From Nocardioides ginsengisegetis (lineage in GTDB: Bacteria; Actinomycetota; Actinomycetes; Propionibacteriales; Nocardioidaceae): a stretch of DNA of 64,000 nt. Made by a program: the position numbers and the translations under genes. Of the stretch, positions 54,832-63,706 are shown in pieces. The notes under the pieces are model-generated. The model did no database searches, had not been told where the DNA came from, and worked only from the letters and a program-made list of their open reading frames with translations. How positions within the stretch are numbered: position 1 is the first letter of the stretch; each line of letters begins with the position of its first letter. The stretch spans positions 1,783,001 to 1,847,000 of the forward strand of contig NZ_JACGXA010000001.1 of assembly GCF_014138045.1 (NCBI RefSeq), written 5' to 3'.

Positions 54832-56265
54832 TCAGTAGGCGAACGCCAGCGGGCGGTCGGTGTCGTCGGGTCCCACGGGCTCGGGGAGCGGCTCCGCGCC
54901 GGCGCGGATGTAGGTCAGGACGAGCCGGACCTCGATCACGGCCAGCACGGCGTAGACCACCGTGAAGGCCAGCAGGGAGGTCAGGACGGTGCCGGCGCCG
55001 ACCCCCGGAGAGACGGCCTGGGCAGTTGTCATCAGGCCGAAGACCGCCCAGGGCTGGCGGCCCATCTCGGTGAAGATCCAGCCGAAGGAGTTGGCCGCGA
55101 CCGGCAGCAGCGGCATGGCGATCGCCAGCCACAGCCAGAACCGGCCCGTCGGCGCGCGACCCCGCCGGGTGGCCAGGAGGATCAGCGCGGCCCCGGCCGC
55201 CGCGAGGAGGCCCAGGCCGATCATCAGCCGGAACGACCAGTAGGTCACCGGGACGATCGGCGTGTAGTCGCCCGGCGAGTAGTACGCCGCGCCCGGGTCG
55301 GTGCCGTAGGTCCGGCGGTACTCCGCCCGCAGCTGGTTGATGCCCTGGACCTCGCCGTCGAAGTGCCCGGTGCCCAGGAACGACAGCAGGCCGGGCATCT
55401 CGATGATGTTGGTGGCCGTGGACCCGTCCAGCTTCCCGATGGTCAGCAGGGAGAACGGCGCGTGGTCGGTGGTGTCGTACAGGCCCTCGGCGGCCGCCAT
55501 CTTCATCGGCTGGACGTCGGTCATGATCTTGCCCTGGACGTCGCCGCTGACGACGACGCCGAGTGCCGCCACCAGCGCGACGGCCGCGCCGGTGCGCACC
55601 GCGCGCAGGTACATCCTGCGGTCGTCCTCCTCGTCGCGGGTGCGGCGCATCGACCAGAACGCCACGCCGACCACGAATCCTGCACCGGTCAGGTAGGCGG
55701 ACAGCACCACGTGCGGGAAGGTCGCCAGCTGGACCTTGTTCAGCAGCACGGCGGCGAAGTCGTGCAGCTCGGCGCGACCGGTGTCCGGGTTGAACCGATA
55801 GCCGACCGGGTGCTGCATCCAGGAGTTCGCCGCGAGGATGAAGTAGGCCGAGAGGAGCGTGCCGACGTGCACGATCCAGATGCAGGCGGCGTGCACGCGG
55901 GCGGGCAGCCGGTCCCAGCCGAAGATCCAGAGCCCGAGGAACGTGGACTCCAGGAAGAAGGCGAGCAGCCCCTCGATCGCGAGCGGCGCCCCGAAGATGT
56001 CGCCGACGAAGCGCGAGTAGTCGCTCCAGTTCATCCCGAACTGGAACTCCTGGACGATGCCCGTCACCACGCCGATGGCGAAGTTGATCAGGAAGAGCTT
56101 GCCGAAGAACTTGGTGAGCCGCAGCCAGTGCTCGTGGCCGGTCCGCACCCAGGCGGTCTCGTAGCCGGCCACGATCGCCGAGAGTCCGATGGTGATCGGC
56201 ACGAAGAGGAAGTGGTAGACGGTGACGATGCCGAACTGCCAACGGGCGATGTCGAGGGGGTCCAA
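54832..56265 (-). CDS. cydA: Cytochrome bd oxidase subunit I CydA
   Basis: The 477 aa protein carries the haem ligands and quinol site. H18 is in FGIVTVYHFLFVPITIGLS (haem b595 ligand), and another axial His lies further in. The Q-loop is short (about 470-residue class), and GRQPW lies in TEMGRQPWAVFGLMTT. Its role is to keep respiration going under micro-oxic or nitrosative conditions. The start is TTG at 56265 with AGGAG seven bases ahead. The -10 TAGCGT overlaps the stop of the preceding USP gene, and a perfect DosR-like box lies 45 bases further up, inside that gene. Confidence 0.96.
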   Translation of the reverse strand: MDPLDIARWQFGIVTVYHFLFVPITIGLSAIVAGYETAWVRTGHEHWLRLTKFFGKLFLINFAIGVVTGIVQEFQFGMNWSDYSRFVGDIFGAPLAIEGLLAFFLESTFLGLWIFGWDRLPARVHAACIWIVHVGTLLSAYFILAANSWMQHPVGYRFNPDTGRAELHDFAAVLLNKVQLATFPHVVLSAYLTGAGFVVGVAFWSMRRTRDEEDDRRMYLRAVRTGAAVALVAALGVVVSGDVQGKIMTDVQPMKMAAAEGLYDTTDHAPFSLLTIGKLDGSTATNIIEMPGLLSFLGTGHFDGEVQGINQLRAEYRRTYGTDPGAAYYSPGDYTPIVPVTYWSFRLMIGLGLLAAAGAALILLATRRGRAPTGRFWLWLAIAMPLLPVAANSFGWIFTEMGRQPWAVFGLMTTAQAVSPGVGAGTVLTSLLAFTVVYAVLAVIEVRLVLTYIRAGAEPLPEPVGPDDTDRPLAFAY

Positions 56266-56310
56266 CGGGCGCTCCTGGGCGGTCGCAGAAGAGGACGGGC
56301 GTTCGTGAGA

Positions 56311-56316
56311 ACGCTA
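56311..56316 (-). promoter_or_regulatory. -10 element (TAGCGT) of the cydA-cydB-cydDC operon
   Basis: TAGCGT on the minus strand contains the USP stop codon TAG and lies 45 bases from the box at 56362. Confidence 0.45.
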
Positions 56317-57216
56317 GGAGCCCCCGAGACCGCCCGGCACGGTCGGACGGGCCGCCTTGGCGGGACCTTGGTCCCGTGCCGCGGGGACCGTCGGGTCGAC
56401 GACCAGCACCGGGCACGCGGCCTCCCGGAGCAGGGCGCACACCACCGGTCCCAGGTGGCTGCCGACGGGCAGGAGGTGGTGGTGTCGACCCAGGACGAGG
56501 GCGGAGCACTCGCGTGACTCCGAGAGCAGTGCGTCGACCGGCCGACCACGCCAGGCCACCACCTGGGCCGCGACGTCGGGGAACTCCTCCAGCACCGGGG
56601 CGACCCGGTCGCGCAGGGTCGTCTCGACGTACGCCGGGTCCTCCACGACGCAGACCAGCCGCAGCGTGCCGGTGGTGCGCTGGGCCATCTCGAGGGCGGT
56701 GCGCACCACGGAGAGGGCGGGGTCGGGCTCTACGCCCACGCAGACGGGTCGCTGGTCCCACTCCTTGCGGCGCCAGGCCGAGGGAACGCACAGCACCGGC
56801 GCGTGGGACCTCGCGGCGATCCCCCCGAGATGGGCCAGCACGGTGAGTCGGCCACGGTGCTCGGGCCCGCGCTGCAGGACCACGACCGAAGCCCCCGCGC
56901 TGCGGGCCACCACGGCGTCCACGACCGCGCCCTCGAGCAGCTCGGTGGTGACCGCCACCTGACCCTGGGTCCGCTCGCGCAGCCGTTGCTCGGCGCGGTA
57001 CAACCGGGAGAGCGCGGCCTGGCGTGCCGGCGGGTCGGCGAGGGACAGCCGGTCGGGAGACGTCGGCACGAGCAGGCCGGGACCCGACGCGACGTGCACC
57101 AGCCCGATGTCGCTCCCCCGCGCTGCGGCCTCGACGGAGGCGGCGTCCAGCAGGGCGTCCAGGTGGACCTGCGTGCCGACCGCGGCGAGCACGGGCCGCC
57201 GAGTCTCGCTGGCCAT
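56314..57216 (-). CDS. Universal stress protein, tandem domains
   Basis: A 300 aa protein of two USP domains (about residues 6-145 and 155-290). Neither has the G-x2-G-x9-G-S ATP signature (first ASVVVLQRGPEHRGRL, second ALVLGRHHHLLPVGSHLG), so it may not bind ATP. GAGGAG six bases ahead of ATG 57216 gives the start. The gene follows a single-domain USP by nine bases and precedes cydA. Its 3' end houses the DosR-like box for cydA. Confidence 0.9.
   Translation of the reverse strand: MASETRRPVLAAVGTQVHLDALLDAASVEAAARGSDIGLVHVASGPGLLVPTSPDRLSLADPPARQAALSRLYRAEQRLRERTQGQVAVTTELLEGAVVDAVVARSAGASVVVLQRGPEHRGRLTVLAHLGGIAARSHAPVLCVPSAWRRKEWDQRPVCVGVEPDPALSVVRTALEMAQRTTGTLRLVCVVEDPAYVETTLRDRVAPVLEEFPDVAAQVVAWRGRPVDALLSESRECSALVLGRHHHLLPVGSHLGPVVCALLREAACPVLVVDPTVPAARDQGPAKAARPTVPGGLGGS
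56362..56375. promoter_or_regulatory. Perfect DosR-like box (GGGACCTTGGTCCC) inside the USP gene
   Basis: An exact palindrome lying in the last 60 bases of the USP coding region, 97 bases ahead of cydA; there it encodes R-D-Q-G-P. Confidence 0.7.
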
Positions 57217-57225
57217 GGTCGCTCC

Positions 57226-57687
57226 TCAGCCGACCGGCGTTGCGGTGGGTTCGACGACGACCACCGGGCACGGCGCGAGGAGCGAGCAGGTCTCCCCCAC
57301 CCCGTCGCGGTGACGCGGGAGGGTCGTGGGCCGGGGCGCGCCGACCACGAGGAGGTCCCCCCTCCGGGCGAGGGCCAGCATGGCCTCGACGGGACGGGCG
57401 TTCGCCACCTCCAGGTTGATCGCCGCGGGCCGGTGCACGACGCGGGCGAGCGCCGCGTCGACAGCCTCGTGCTGGGCGAGCACGGCCCGGGCGCGCGGCT
57501 CGCAGAAGTGGCCCGGCACCTCGTGGATGAAGACCTCTCCGGGGTCGGGCCACGCGGTCACGACGTGGATCGTCCGGCCTCCGACCGTCGCGACCTCCAG
57601 GGCCCACGTCAGGGCCTGGATGCTCGAGTCCGAGCCGTCGACGCCGACCACCACGCGTCCGCGCGCCGCGTCGTCCCGCTCCGTCAT
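57226..57687 (-). CDS. Universal stress protein, single domain
   Basis: A 153 aa single USP domain: GRVVVGVDGSDSSIQALTWALEVA at the N-terminus (the usual strand and Asp), and LLVVGAPRPTTLPRHRDGVG where the ATP loop would be, which lacks the glycine pattern. AAGGAG lies six bases before ATG 57687, which decides the start over a longer frame to 57711. It lies between the beta-CASP nuclease gene (42 bases) and the tandem USP gene (nine bases), so the three are likely one transcript. Confidence 0.88.
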   Translation of the reverse strand: MTERDDAARGRVVVGVDGSDSSIQALTWALEVATVGGRTIHVVTAWPDPGEVFIHEVPGHFCEPRARAVLAQHEAVDAALARVVHRPAAINLEVANARPVEAMLALARRGDLLVVGAPRPTTLPRHRDGVGETCSLLAPCPVVVVEPTATPVG

Positions 57688-57729
57688 GATCTTCTCCTTC
57701 TGGATTCCCACACATGTTGCTTCGGCCCG

Positions 57730-59115
57730 TCAGTCGAGCCGGACCCGCTCACCCAGGCGCGGTACGACGGCGCACCAGCCCAGCTCGTCCCGCACCCGCT
57801 GCGCCATCGCCTCGGCCGCACTCGGCTCGCCGTGGACGACGTACACCGTGCTCGGCGGCTCCGTGGCCCGGCCCAGCCACGCGGTCATGTCCTCGGCATC
57901 GGCGTGCACGGAGAAGTCGTCGACCTGGACGACCTCGGCCCGCACCGGGACGTAGCGCCCGTGGATCTTGACCTGCCGGACCCCGTCCAGCAGCTGGCGT
58001 CCCCGGGTCCCCTCGGCCTGGTAGCCGGTCAGGACCACGCTGTTGCGGCTGTCGGGCAGCTGGTGGGCGAGGTGGTGCACGACCCGGCCACCGGCCGCCA
58101 TGCCCGACGCGGAGATGACGATGCAGGGGAACGAGGGCCGGTTGAGCCGCATCGAGTGCTCGGGGTCCCGCACGGCCCGCAGGTCCAGCCCGTCGAGCGC
58201 CTCGAGCAGGACCCGTGCCTCCGGCCGCAGCTGCGGGGAGGGTGCGGAGACCGCGCGGCGGTAGACGTCGAGCGTGGCCAGGGCCATCGGACTGTCGACG
58301 AACACGGGCAGCCGCGGCACGCGGCCCTCCTGCGTGAGGCGGTGGAGCGCGACGAGCACGAGCTCGGTGCGATCGACCGCAAAGGCCGGGATCAGCACCG
58401 AACCGCCCCGGCCGATCGTGCGCCGGATGGCCGCCGCGAGGTGCTCGGGGTCCGGGTCGGGGTGCCGGCGATCGCCGTACGTCGACTCGATCACCATCAC
58501 GTCCGCGGGCACCGGGGCGGCCGGTGGCAGCAGCAACGGGTGCCGGTCCCGGCCCAGGTCGCCGGTGAACAGCACGCGGGACGGTCCCGCCTCCAGGAGC
58601 ACGGTCGACGAGCCGAGGATGTGCCCGGCGGGACTGAGCGTCCCCCGCACGTCGCGGGCGAGGTCGGTCGGCACGCCGTACTCGACCGGCTCGAAGAGGG
58701 GCAGGGTCTTCTCGACGTCGCTGTCGTCGTAGAGCGGCAGTGCCGGGTGGTGCTTGCTGTAGCCCGAGCGGTTGGCGTAACCGGCGTCCTCGGCCTGGAG
58801 GTGGGCGCTGTCGCGGAGCACGATCTCCGCCAGCTGGGCCGTCTCGCGGGTGCACACGATGGGGCCCGAGAACCCGTCGCGCACCAGCCGCGGGAGGAAC
58901 CCGCAGTGGTCGAGGTGGGCGTGCGTCAGGGCCAGCCCCTCGATGCTCGACGCGGGGATCGGCAGCTCCTCCCAGTTCCGTCGCCGGAAGTCAGGGAGTC
59001 CCTGGTAGAGGCCGGCGTCGACCATCACCCGCTCGTCGCCGAGGTCGACGGCGAACCGGCTCCCGGTCACGGTGCCCGCGGCGCCCAGGAAGGTGAGGAA
59101 CGGGCTGGCGCTCAT
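57730..59115 (-). CDS. Metallo-beta-lactamase/beta-CASP RNA-processing-type hydrolase
   Basis: The 461 aa protein has the metallo-beta-lactamase motifs (FLGAAGTVTGSRF at the start; LTHAHLDHCGFLPRLV with H-x-H-x-D-H; FTGDLGRDRHP). A beta-CASP region (VMVIESTYGDRRHPD; DRTELVLVALHRLT; CIVISASGMAAGGRVVHHL) and a final HADAEDMTAWL follow. It belongs to the YSH1/CPSF73-like group (COG1236) of RNA nucleases. A role in RNA turnover under stress fits the setting. It overlaps the DUF1918 gene as ATGA. Confidence 0.92.
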   Translation of the reverse strand: MSASPFLTFLGAAGTVTGSRFAVDLGDERVMVDAGLYQGLPDFRRRNWEELPIPASSIEGLALTHAHLDHCGFLPRLVRDGFSGPIVCTRETAQLAEIVLRDSAHLQAEDAGYANRSGYSKHHPALPLYDDSDVEKTLPLFEPVEYGVPTDLARDVRGTLSPAGHILGSSTVLLEAGPSRVLFTGDLGRDRHPLLLPPAAPVPADVMVIESTYGDRRHPDPDPEHLAAAIRRTIGRGGSVLIPAFAVDRTELVLVALHRLTQEGRVPRLPVFVDSPMALATLDVYRRAVSAPSPQLRPEARVLLEALDGLDLRAVRDPEHSMRLNRPSFPCIVISASGMAAGGRVVHHLAHQLPDSRNSVVLTGYQAEGTRGRQLLDGVRQVKIHGRYVPVRAEVVQVDDFSVHADAEDMTAWLGRATEPPSTVYVVHGEPSAAEAMAQRVRDELGWCAVVPRLGERVRLD

Positions 59116-59330
59116 CGTGACCCGCCGGGGGCGGTCGGGGGGTGCTCCTCGTGGTCGACCCAGGCGTCCGGGCCGGGGAAGAAGAGCCCCTCGTGCCCGG
59201 TGTCGGACCAGCGGACCCGGTAGGGCGGAGAGCCGTCGTCGTGCGGCACACCGATGATCTCGGCGTCACGGACCGGTCCGCCGAGGGTGCGGCTCGGCAC
59301 GACCAGCCGTTCGCCCTTGCGTGCATGCAT
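59112..59330 (-). CDS. DUF1918 family protein
   Basis: A 72 aa protein of the DUF1918 family: KGERLVVPSRTLGGPVRDAEII, then GVPHDDGSPPYRVRWSDTGHEGLFFPGPDAWV. This is the same small beta-rich fold as mycobacterial Rv0569, a DosR-regulon member, and Rv2302. Biochemical function is unknown; DNA or RNA binding has been suggested for relatives. Start ATG 59330 follows GGAGG. The gene overlaps the beta-CASP gene. Its promoter has a GAGGGT hexamer (59365-59370) 23 bases from the box at 59394. Confidence 0.88.
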   Translation of the reverse strand: MHARKGERLVVPSRTLGGPVRDAEIIGVPHDDGSPPYRVRWSDTGHEGLFFPGPDAWVDHEEHPPTAPGGSR

Positions 59331-59364
59331 GACTGCCTCCGCTCTCGGGACTGCTGGTGAGACC

Positions 59365-59370
59365 ACCCTC
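59365..59370 (-). promoter_or_regulatory. Putative -10 element (GAGGGT) of the DUF1918 operon
   Basis: GAGGGT on the minus strand is 23 bases from the box at 59394, the same gap as in the SHOCT promoter. Confidence 0.35.
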
Positions 59371-59393
59371 GCGAGCGTCTGCCGCGCCCGACA

Positions 59394-59407
59394 GGGTCCT
59401 TGGTCAT
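59394..59407. promoter_or_regulatory. DosR-like box (GGGTCCTTGGTCAT) shared by divergent genes
   Basis: Left half as in the doxX box, right half degenerate. It lies 64 bases from the DUF1918 start and 60 bases before the P-type ATPase ATG. A second weak match (GGGCCATTGGCGCG) is at 59415-59428. Confidence 0.5.
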
Positions 59408-59467
59408 CGGTTGCGGGCCATTGGCGCGACCGGCCGCGGGCCCCAGACTGGCCACGGAGGAGGCGCG

Positions 59468-62179
59468 ATGCCGGACCAGCAGCCACGAGCACCGCTGATC
59501 GGTCCCGCCCCCGCGACGGCCGACGACGTCTCGGCGGACCTCCTCCTCCGGGACGCGACGACCGTCGTCGACCGACTGGGGTCCGGCCCCGACGGCCTCA
59601 CCCAGGACGAGGCGGCGCGCCGACTCGTGGAGAGCGGTCCCAACGAGCTGTCGGTGGCGAGGACCTCGGGCCTGCTCGGCGCCCTGGTGCGCCAGCTCAC
59701 CCACCCGCTCGCCCTGCTGCTCTGGGCCGCGGCCGTCCTCGCGGCCACCACCCAGGGGGCCACCCTGGCCGTCGCGATCACCTGCGTCATCGGCATCAAC
59801 GCGGCCTTCGCGCTCGGCCAGGAGCGGCACGCCGAGCACGCGGTCGCGGCACTCGCGCAGTACCTCCCCCCGCACGCCACGGTGGTCCGCGGCGGCCGGG
59901 AGCTCTCGGTGGAGGCCCGCCAGGTCGTGCCCGGGGACCTCCTCGTCGTGGAGGAGGGTGTCGCCATCTGCGCCGACGCCAAGATCGTCACGGGTGCCGT
60001 CGAGTGCGACCTGTCCGCGGTCACGGGCGAGTCCGCTCCGGCCGTGCGCCAGGCCGGGGCCGATCCCCAGCGGAGGCTGGTCGACGCCGGCGACGTCCTG
60101 CTCTCCGGCACCACCTGCACGTCCGGCGAGGCCCGGGCGGTGGTCGTGCACACCGGCATGGTGACCGAGCTCGGCCGCATCGCCGGGCTGAGCAGCAGGA
60201 CCGGCCACGAGTCGAGCCCGCTCGAGCAACAGGTACGCCGGGTGGCCTGGCTGATCGCCGCGGTGGCCGTCGGCGTGGGCCTGGCTTTCCTGCCCCTCGG
60301 CGTGCTGGCCGGCCTGGGACTCGGCGACGCCGCCGTCTTCGCGATCGGGCTGCTGGTCGCCAACGTCCCCGAGGGCCTCCTCCCGACCATCACCCTCGCG
60401 CTGGCCGTCGGGGTCGCCGAGCTGGCCCGGCGGGGCGGGCTCGTCAAGCGCCTCAGCGCCGTCGAGACGCTCGGCTCCACGGACGTGATCTGCACCGACA
60501 AGACCGGCACGCTCACCCAGAACCGGATGCAGGTGCACAGCCTGTGGGGGCCGTCCGGCCGCTCCGCTCCCCATGACGCGACCGCGGAGGCGATGGCGAC
60601 GGTGCTGCGGCGGTGCACGAGCGCCGACCCCGGGTCCGGGCACGGCGACCCCACCGAGCTGGCCCTGCTGAAGGGGGCCGAGCGCCTCGGCGTCCCCGAC
60701 CACGACGGCACGGTGACGCGCACCTTCCACTTCGACCCACGCCTGCGACGGATGTCGGTGGTGGTCGTGAGAGGCGCCGGCCGCCGCCTGTGCACGAAGG
60801 GGGCGCCCGAGTCGGTCCTCGAGCTGTGCGACACGGTCCTCGACGAGGAAGGTCGGTCGCAGACGTGGACGCCCTCCGACCGCGCCGACGTCGAGCTCCG
60901 GCTCGACCGGCTCGCCGACCAGGGGCTCCGGCTGCTCGCCTGCGCGGTCAGGCAGCTGGCACCGGACGACCCGGAGGGCGACCGGGAATCACTCGAGCGG
61001 TCGCTCACGCTCGTCGGGTTCGCCGCCCTGACCGACCCGCTGCGGGACGCCGTCCCGGACGCCATCGTCCGGGCCCACCGTGCGGGCATCACCGTGCACG
61101 TCATCACCGGTGACAACGGACGCACGGCCGGGGCGATCGCGCTCGAGGCCGGCATCGGAGCCGGGCACGGCCGCCCGCACGTGGTCAACGGGTCCAAGCT
61201 CGAGGCGATGGCCGACGACGAGGTCGACGCGATGCTGGGCTCGGGGCGCGAGATCGTCTTCGCCAGGAACACGCCCGAGGACAAGCTCCGGATCGCCTCG
61301 CGGCTCCAGGCCCTCGGGCACGTGGTGGCCATGACGGGCGACGGGGTGAACGACGCCCCGGCCCTCCGCCGGGCGGACATCGGCGTGGCGATGGGGCGTT
61401 CGGGGACCGATGTCGCCCGCGAGGCCGCGACCATGGTGCTCACCGACGACGACTTCGCCACGATCATCGGCGCGGTGCAGGCAGGACGCCGCGTCTACGA
61501 CAACGTCCGCAAGTTCATCCTCTACATCTTCGCGCACGCGATCCCGGAGATCGTGCCCTTCCTGCTGTTCGCGCTCTCCGGTGGCGCCATCCCGCTCGGG
61601 CTGACCGTGACCCAGATCCTCCTGATCGACCTCGGGACCGAGACGCTGCCTGCGCTCGCACTGGGGCGCGAGGCCGAGGAGCCCGGCATCATGGCGCGTC
61701 CCCCGCGTCGGCGGACCGAGGGGATCATCACCGGGCAGATGCTGCTGCGCGCGTGGGCCCTGCTGGGGATCGCATCCGCGGTCCTCGTGACCGCCGGCTT
61801 CCTCTGGGTCCTGTGGTCGGGCGGCTGGCGACCGGGTGACTCCGTGGCCCCCGGGACCCGGTTCCACGAGCGCTATCTCGAGGCGACCTCGATGACGTTC
61901 GCCGGGATCGTCGCCTGCCAGGTCGGCACCGCGATGGCCGCGCGCACCGACCGGGTCTCGCTGTTCCGCATCGGGTTCCTGACCAACCCGCTGCTCCTCC
62001 TGGGCATCGTCCTCGAGCTCGCGCTCACCGCCCTGGTGCTCTACACGCCCGCCCTCCAGGACCTGCTCGACACGCGCCCGCTGGGTGTCCCGCAGGTGCT
62101 GGCGCTCGCCACGTTCCCCGTGGTCGTCTGGGGCGTCGACGAGCTCTACCGGTGGCGACGCCGCTCGGTCAGGACGTGA
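59468..62179 (+). CDS. Cation-transporting P-type ATPase, CtpF-like (type II)
   Basis: A 903 aa type II P-ATPase. An N-terminal cation-ATPase domain precedes the actuator motif [26 protein letters not shown] leads to the phosphorylation site D344 in [10 protein letters not shown]. The nucleotide domain has [11 protein letters not shown], and the hinge is [22 protein letters not shown] (near 620). About six helices end the protein. By analogy with CtpF of M. tuberculosis, a DosR-regulon Ca2+-type pump, it may export a divalent or alkali cation; the ion is unproven. GGAGGAGG precedes ATG 59468, and the longer frame is not expected. Confidence 0.93.
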   Translation: MPDQQPRAPLIGPAPATADDVSADLLLRDATTVVDRLGSGPDGLTQDEAARRLVESGPNELSVARTSGLLGALVRQLTHPLALLLWAAAVLAATTQGATLAVAITCVIGINAAFALGQERHAEHAVAALAQYLPPHATVVRGGRELSVEARQVVPGDLLVVEEGVAICADAKIVTGAVECDLSAVTGESAPAVRQAGADPQRRLVDAGDVLLSGTTCTSGEARAVVVHTGMVTELGRIAGLSSRTGHESSPLEQQVRRVAWLIAAVAVGVGLAFLPLGVLAGLGLGDAAVFAIGLLVANVPEGLLPTITLALAVGVAELARRGGLVKRLSAVETLGSTDVICTDKTGTLTQNRMQVHSLWGPSGRSAPHDATAEAMATVLRRCTSADPGSGHGDPTELALLKGAERLGVPDHDGTVTRTFHFDPRLRRMSVVVVRGAGRRLCTKGAPESVLELCDTVLDEEGRSQTWTPSDRADVELRLDRLADQGLRLLACAVRQLAPDDPEGDRESLERSLTLVGFAALTDPLRDAVPDAIVRAHRAGITVHVITGDNGRTAGAIALEAGIGAGHGRPHVVNGSKLEAMADDEVDAMLGSGREIVFARNTPEDKLRIASRLQALGHVVAMTGDGVNDAPALRRADIGVAMGRSGTDVAREAATMVLTDDDFATIIGAVQAGRRVYDNVRKFILYIFAHAIPEIVPFLLFALSGGAIPLGLTVTQILLIDLGTETLPALALGREAEEPGIMARPPRRRTEGIITGQMLLRAWALLGIASAVLVTAGFLWVLWSGGWRPGDSVAPGTRFHERYLEATSMTFAGIVACQVGTAMAARTDRVSLFRIGFLTNPLLLLGIVLELALTALVLYTPALQDLLDTRPLGVPQVLALATFPVVVWGVDELYRWRRRSVRT

Positions 62180-62705
62180 CGCCCGAGGGCGTCGCGCCCG
62201 CCATCTCCGCGAGCCGCCTCCCCCACGCGTGCGCGCGCTCGGTCTCGCCGTCGGCCAGCGGCCCCTTGAGGTCGGTGACGTAGAAGCTCGTGGGATGGTC
62301 CAGCATCACGAGCCCACGACGCCGCAGCCGCTTCACGGCCCGGCGGGCGGCCGATCCGGGCAGGTGCCGCACCTTGTCGATGCGGGTGTCGAACACGGCA
62401 GCCGCCACGTGCGGCTTCCCGGCCGCGTCGAGGCCGTCGAGCCACTCCCGGAGCCCGGTCGGTGCGTGCGCGGGGGCGGCACCCTGCTGCACGGCGCTGT
62501 CCCGGGTCGAGCGGCGGCTCATCGAGAACCCGTGCGTCGGACCTCCGACCACGAGGACGTCGCAGTCGGCGAGGACCCCTGGGCCGGCCGCGGCGACGTC
62601 GAGCACCGCGGTCACGGACCCAGCAGACTCGAAGCCCGCTGCGACGGCCCGGGCCACGTGCTCGGTGTTGCCGAACATCGACTCGTAGACGATCACGGTG
62701 CGCAT
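62169..62705 (-). CDS. Flavodoxin-domain protein
   Basis: A protein of about 178 aa with a flavodoxin-like fold: [21 protein letters not shown] (FMN phosphate loop S-M-F-G-N-T), [16 protein letters not shown] (isoalloxazine loop) and [10 protein letters not shown]. It probably carries electrons or acts as a menaquinone-dependent-oxidoreductase-like module. ATG 62705 has GGGAGGAG about eight bases ahead. A GTG at 62714 overlaps the USP stop but has no ribosome site. Its last codons overlap the end of the P-type ATPase gene by 11 bases tail to tail. Confidence 0.88.
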   Translation of the reverse strand: MRTVIVYESMFGNTEHVARAVAAGFESAGSVTAVLDVAAAGPGVLADCDVLVVGGPTHGFSMSRRSTRDSAVQQGAAPAHAPTGLREWLDGLDAAGKPHVAAAVFDTRIDKVRHLPGSAARRAVKRLRRRGLVMLDHPTSFYVTDLKGPLADGETERAHAWGRRLAEMAGATPSGVTS

Positions 62706-62710
62706 CGTGC

Positions 62711-63679
62711 TCACTCCTCCCGTGCCCCGGCGGCCTCGAGCTCCAGGTCCTGGACCTCGGCGATCACGTCCTGGGCCGGCAGCACCATCACCGGGCAGGG
62801 AGACCGCTGCAGGAGCGCCCGAGCCGTGCTCCCGAGGTTGGCCGCGGGCGGGAAGCCGTGCGCCCGGCGGACCAGCACGAGCAGGTCCGGGCTCTCGACC
62901 TCCTCGAGGAGGGCGTGCACGGCCTGGTCGTGGACCGACCTGACCTCGACGTCCACGTGCGGGAACTGGGCCCGCTCGCCCGCGAGGAGCTCCTCGACGT
63001 CACCCGCCGCGGCCGCCGACCAGGCCGCCTCGCGCGTCCGGGTGACGATGCGGTCGTCGTACATGTTCGGCAGGGACCAGGCGTGCACGACCACGAGACC
63101 AGCCCCGCGCGCCGATGCCTCCCGGAAGGCGGCAGCGAGGAGCTCGGCGGAGTGGCGGGACGACTTCAGCCCGACGACGACACGACCCGGGCCGGTCGGC
63201 GGGCTCCAGTCCGCCGGGACCGAGACGACCGGACGGTCGGCGCGCGCCATGACGCCCATCGTGACCGCGCCCGTGTAGATCCGCCGGAGCGGCGTCACCG
63301 TCTCGTGTCCCAGCACGATCATCCGGGCCTCGCGTGCGACCTCCACCAGGGTCGGTACGGTCCGTCCGACGCGCAGGAGCTGCCGGCACCGCACGGCCCC
63401 GGCGTGTCCCGCGGCCGCGCCGGCGGCCTGCTGGAGCACGGCTCGTCCGATCGCCTCGATATCGCTGTCCAGGTCCGTCGGGAAGATGTCGGTGGTGGGT
63501 GCGAGCGCCGTGAAGTCCGGGAGGACGTGGACGATGTCCAGACCCACCCCGAGCCGTGCTGCCTCGAGGGCGGCGTACTGGACCGCCCTGGCGCTCCCAG
63601 CGCTGCCGTTGGTGCCGACGACGATGCCGTTGCCCGGTTTCTCGGTGCCCGGCTTCTCGTCGCCCAGTTTCTCGGACAT
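62711..63679 (-). CDS. Universal stress protein, tandem domains
   Basis: The 322 aa protein has a Lys/Glu-rich leader (about 15 residues), then two USP domains (NGIVVGTNGSAGSARAVQYA and GRVVVGLKSSRHSAELLAAA as their first strands). Neither keeps the ATP-binding glycine signature (MIVLGHETVTPLRRIYTGAV; LVLVRRAHGFPPAANLGST). GAGGAG lies six bases before ATG 63679. It is in line behind the alcohol dehydrogenase gene (27 bases) and ahead of the flavodoxin gene. Confidence 0.9.
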   Translation of the reverse strand: MSEKLGDEKPGTEKPGNGIVVGTNGSAGSARAVQYAALEAARLGVGLDIVHVLPDFTALAPTTDIFPTDLDSDIEAIGRAVLQQAAGAAAGHAGAVRCRQLLRVGRTVPTLVEVAREARMIVLGHETVTPLRRIYTGAVTMGVMARADRPVVSVPADWSPPTGPGRVVVGLKSSRHSAELLAAAFREASARGAGLVVVHAWSLPNMYDDRIVTRTREAAWSAAAAGDVEELLAGERAQFPHVDVEVRSVHDQAVHALLEEVESPDLLVLVRRAHGFPPAANLGSTARALLQRSPCPVMVLPAQDVIAEVQDLELEAAGAREE

Positions 63680-63706
63680 GGTGTGCTCCTCGCTCGCGTC
63701 GGCCGA

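Noticed and set aside
53795..57715. A single 1306-residue minus-strand protein
   Set aside because: Only its last 339 codons are real (CydB); the rest is an out-of-frame shadow of cydA and the USP genes.
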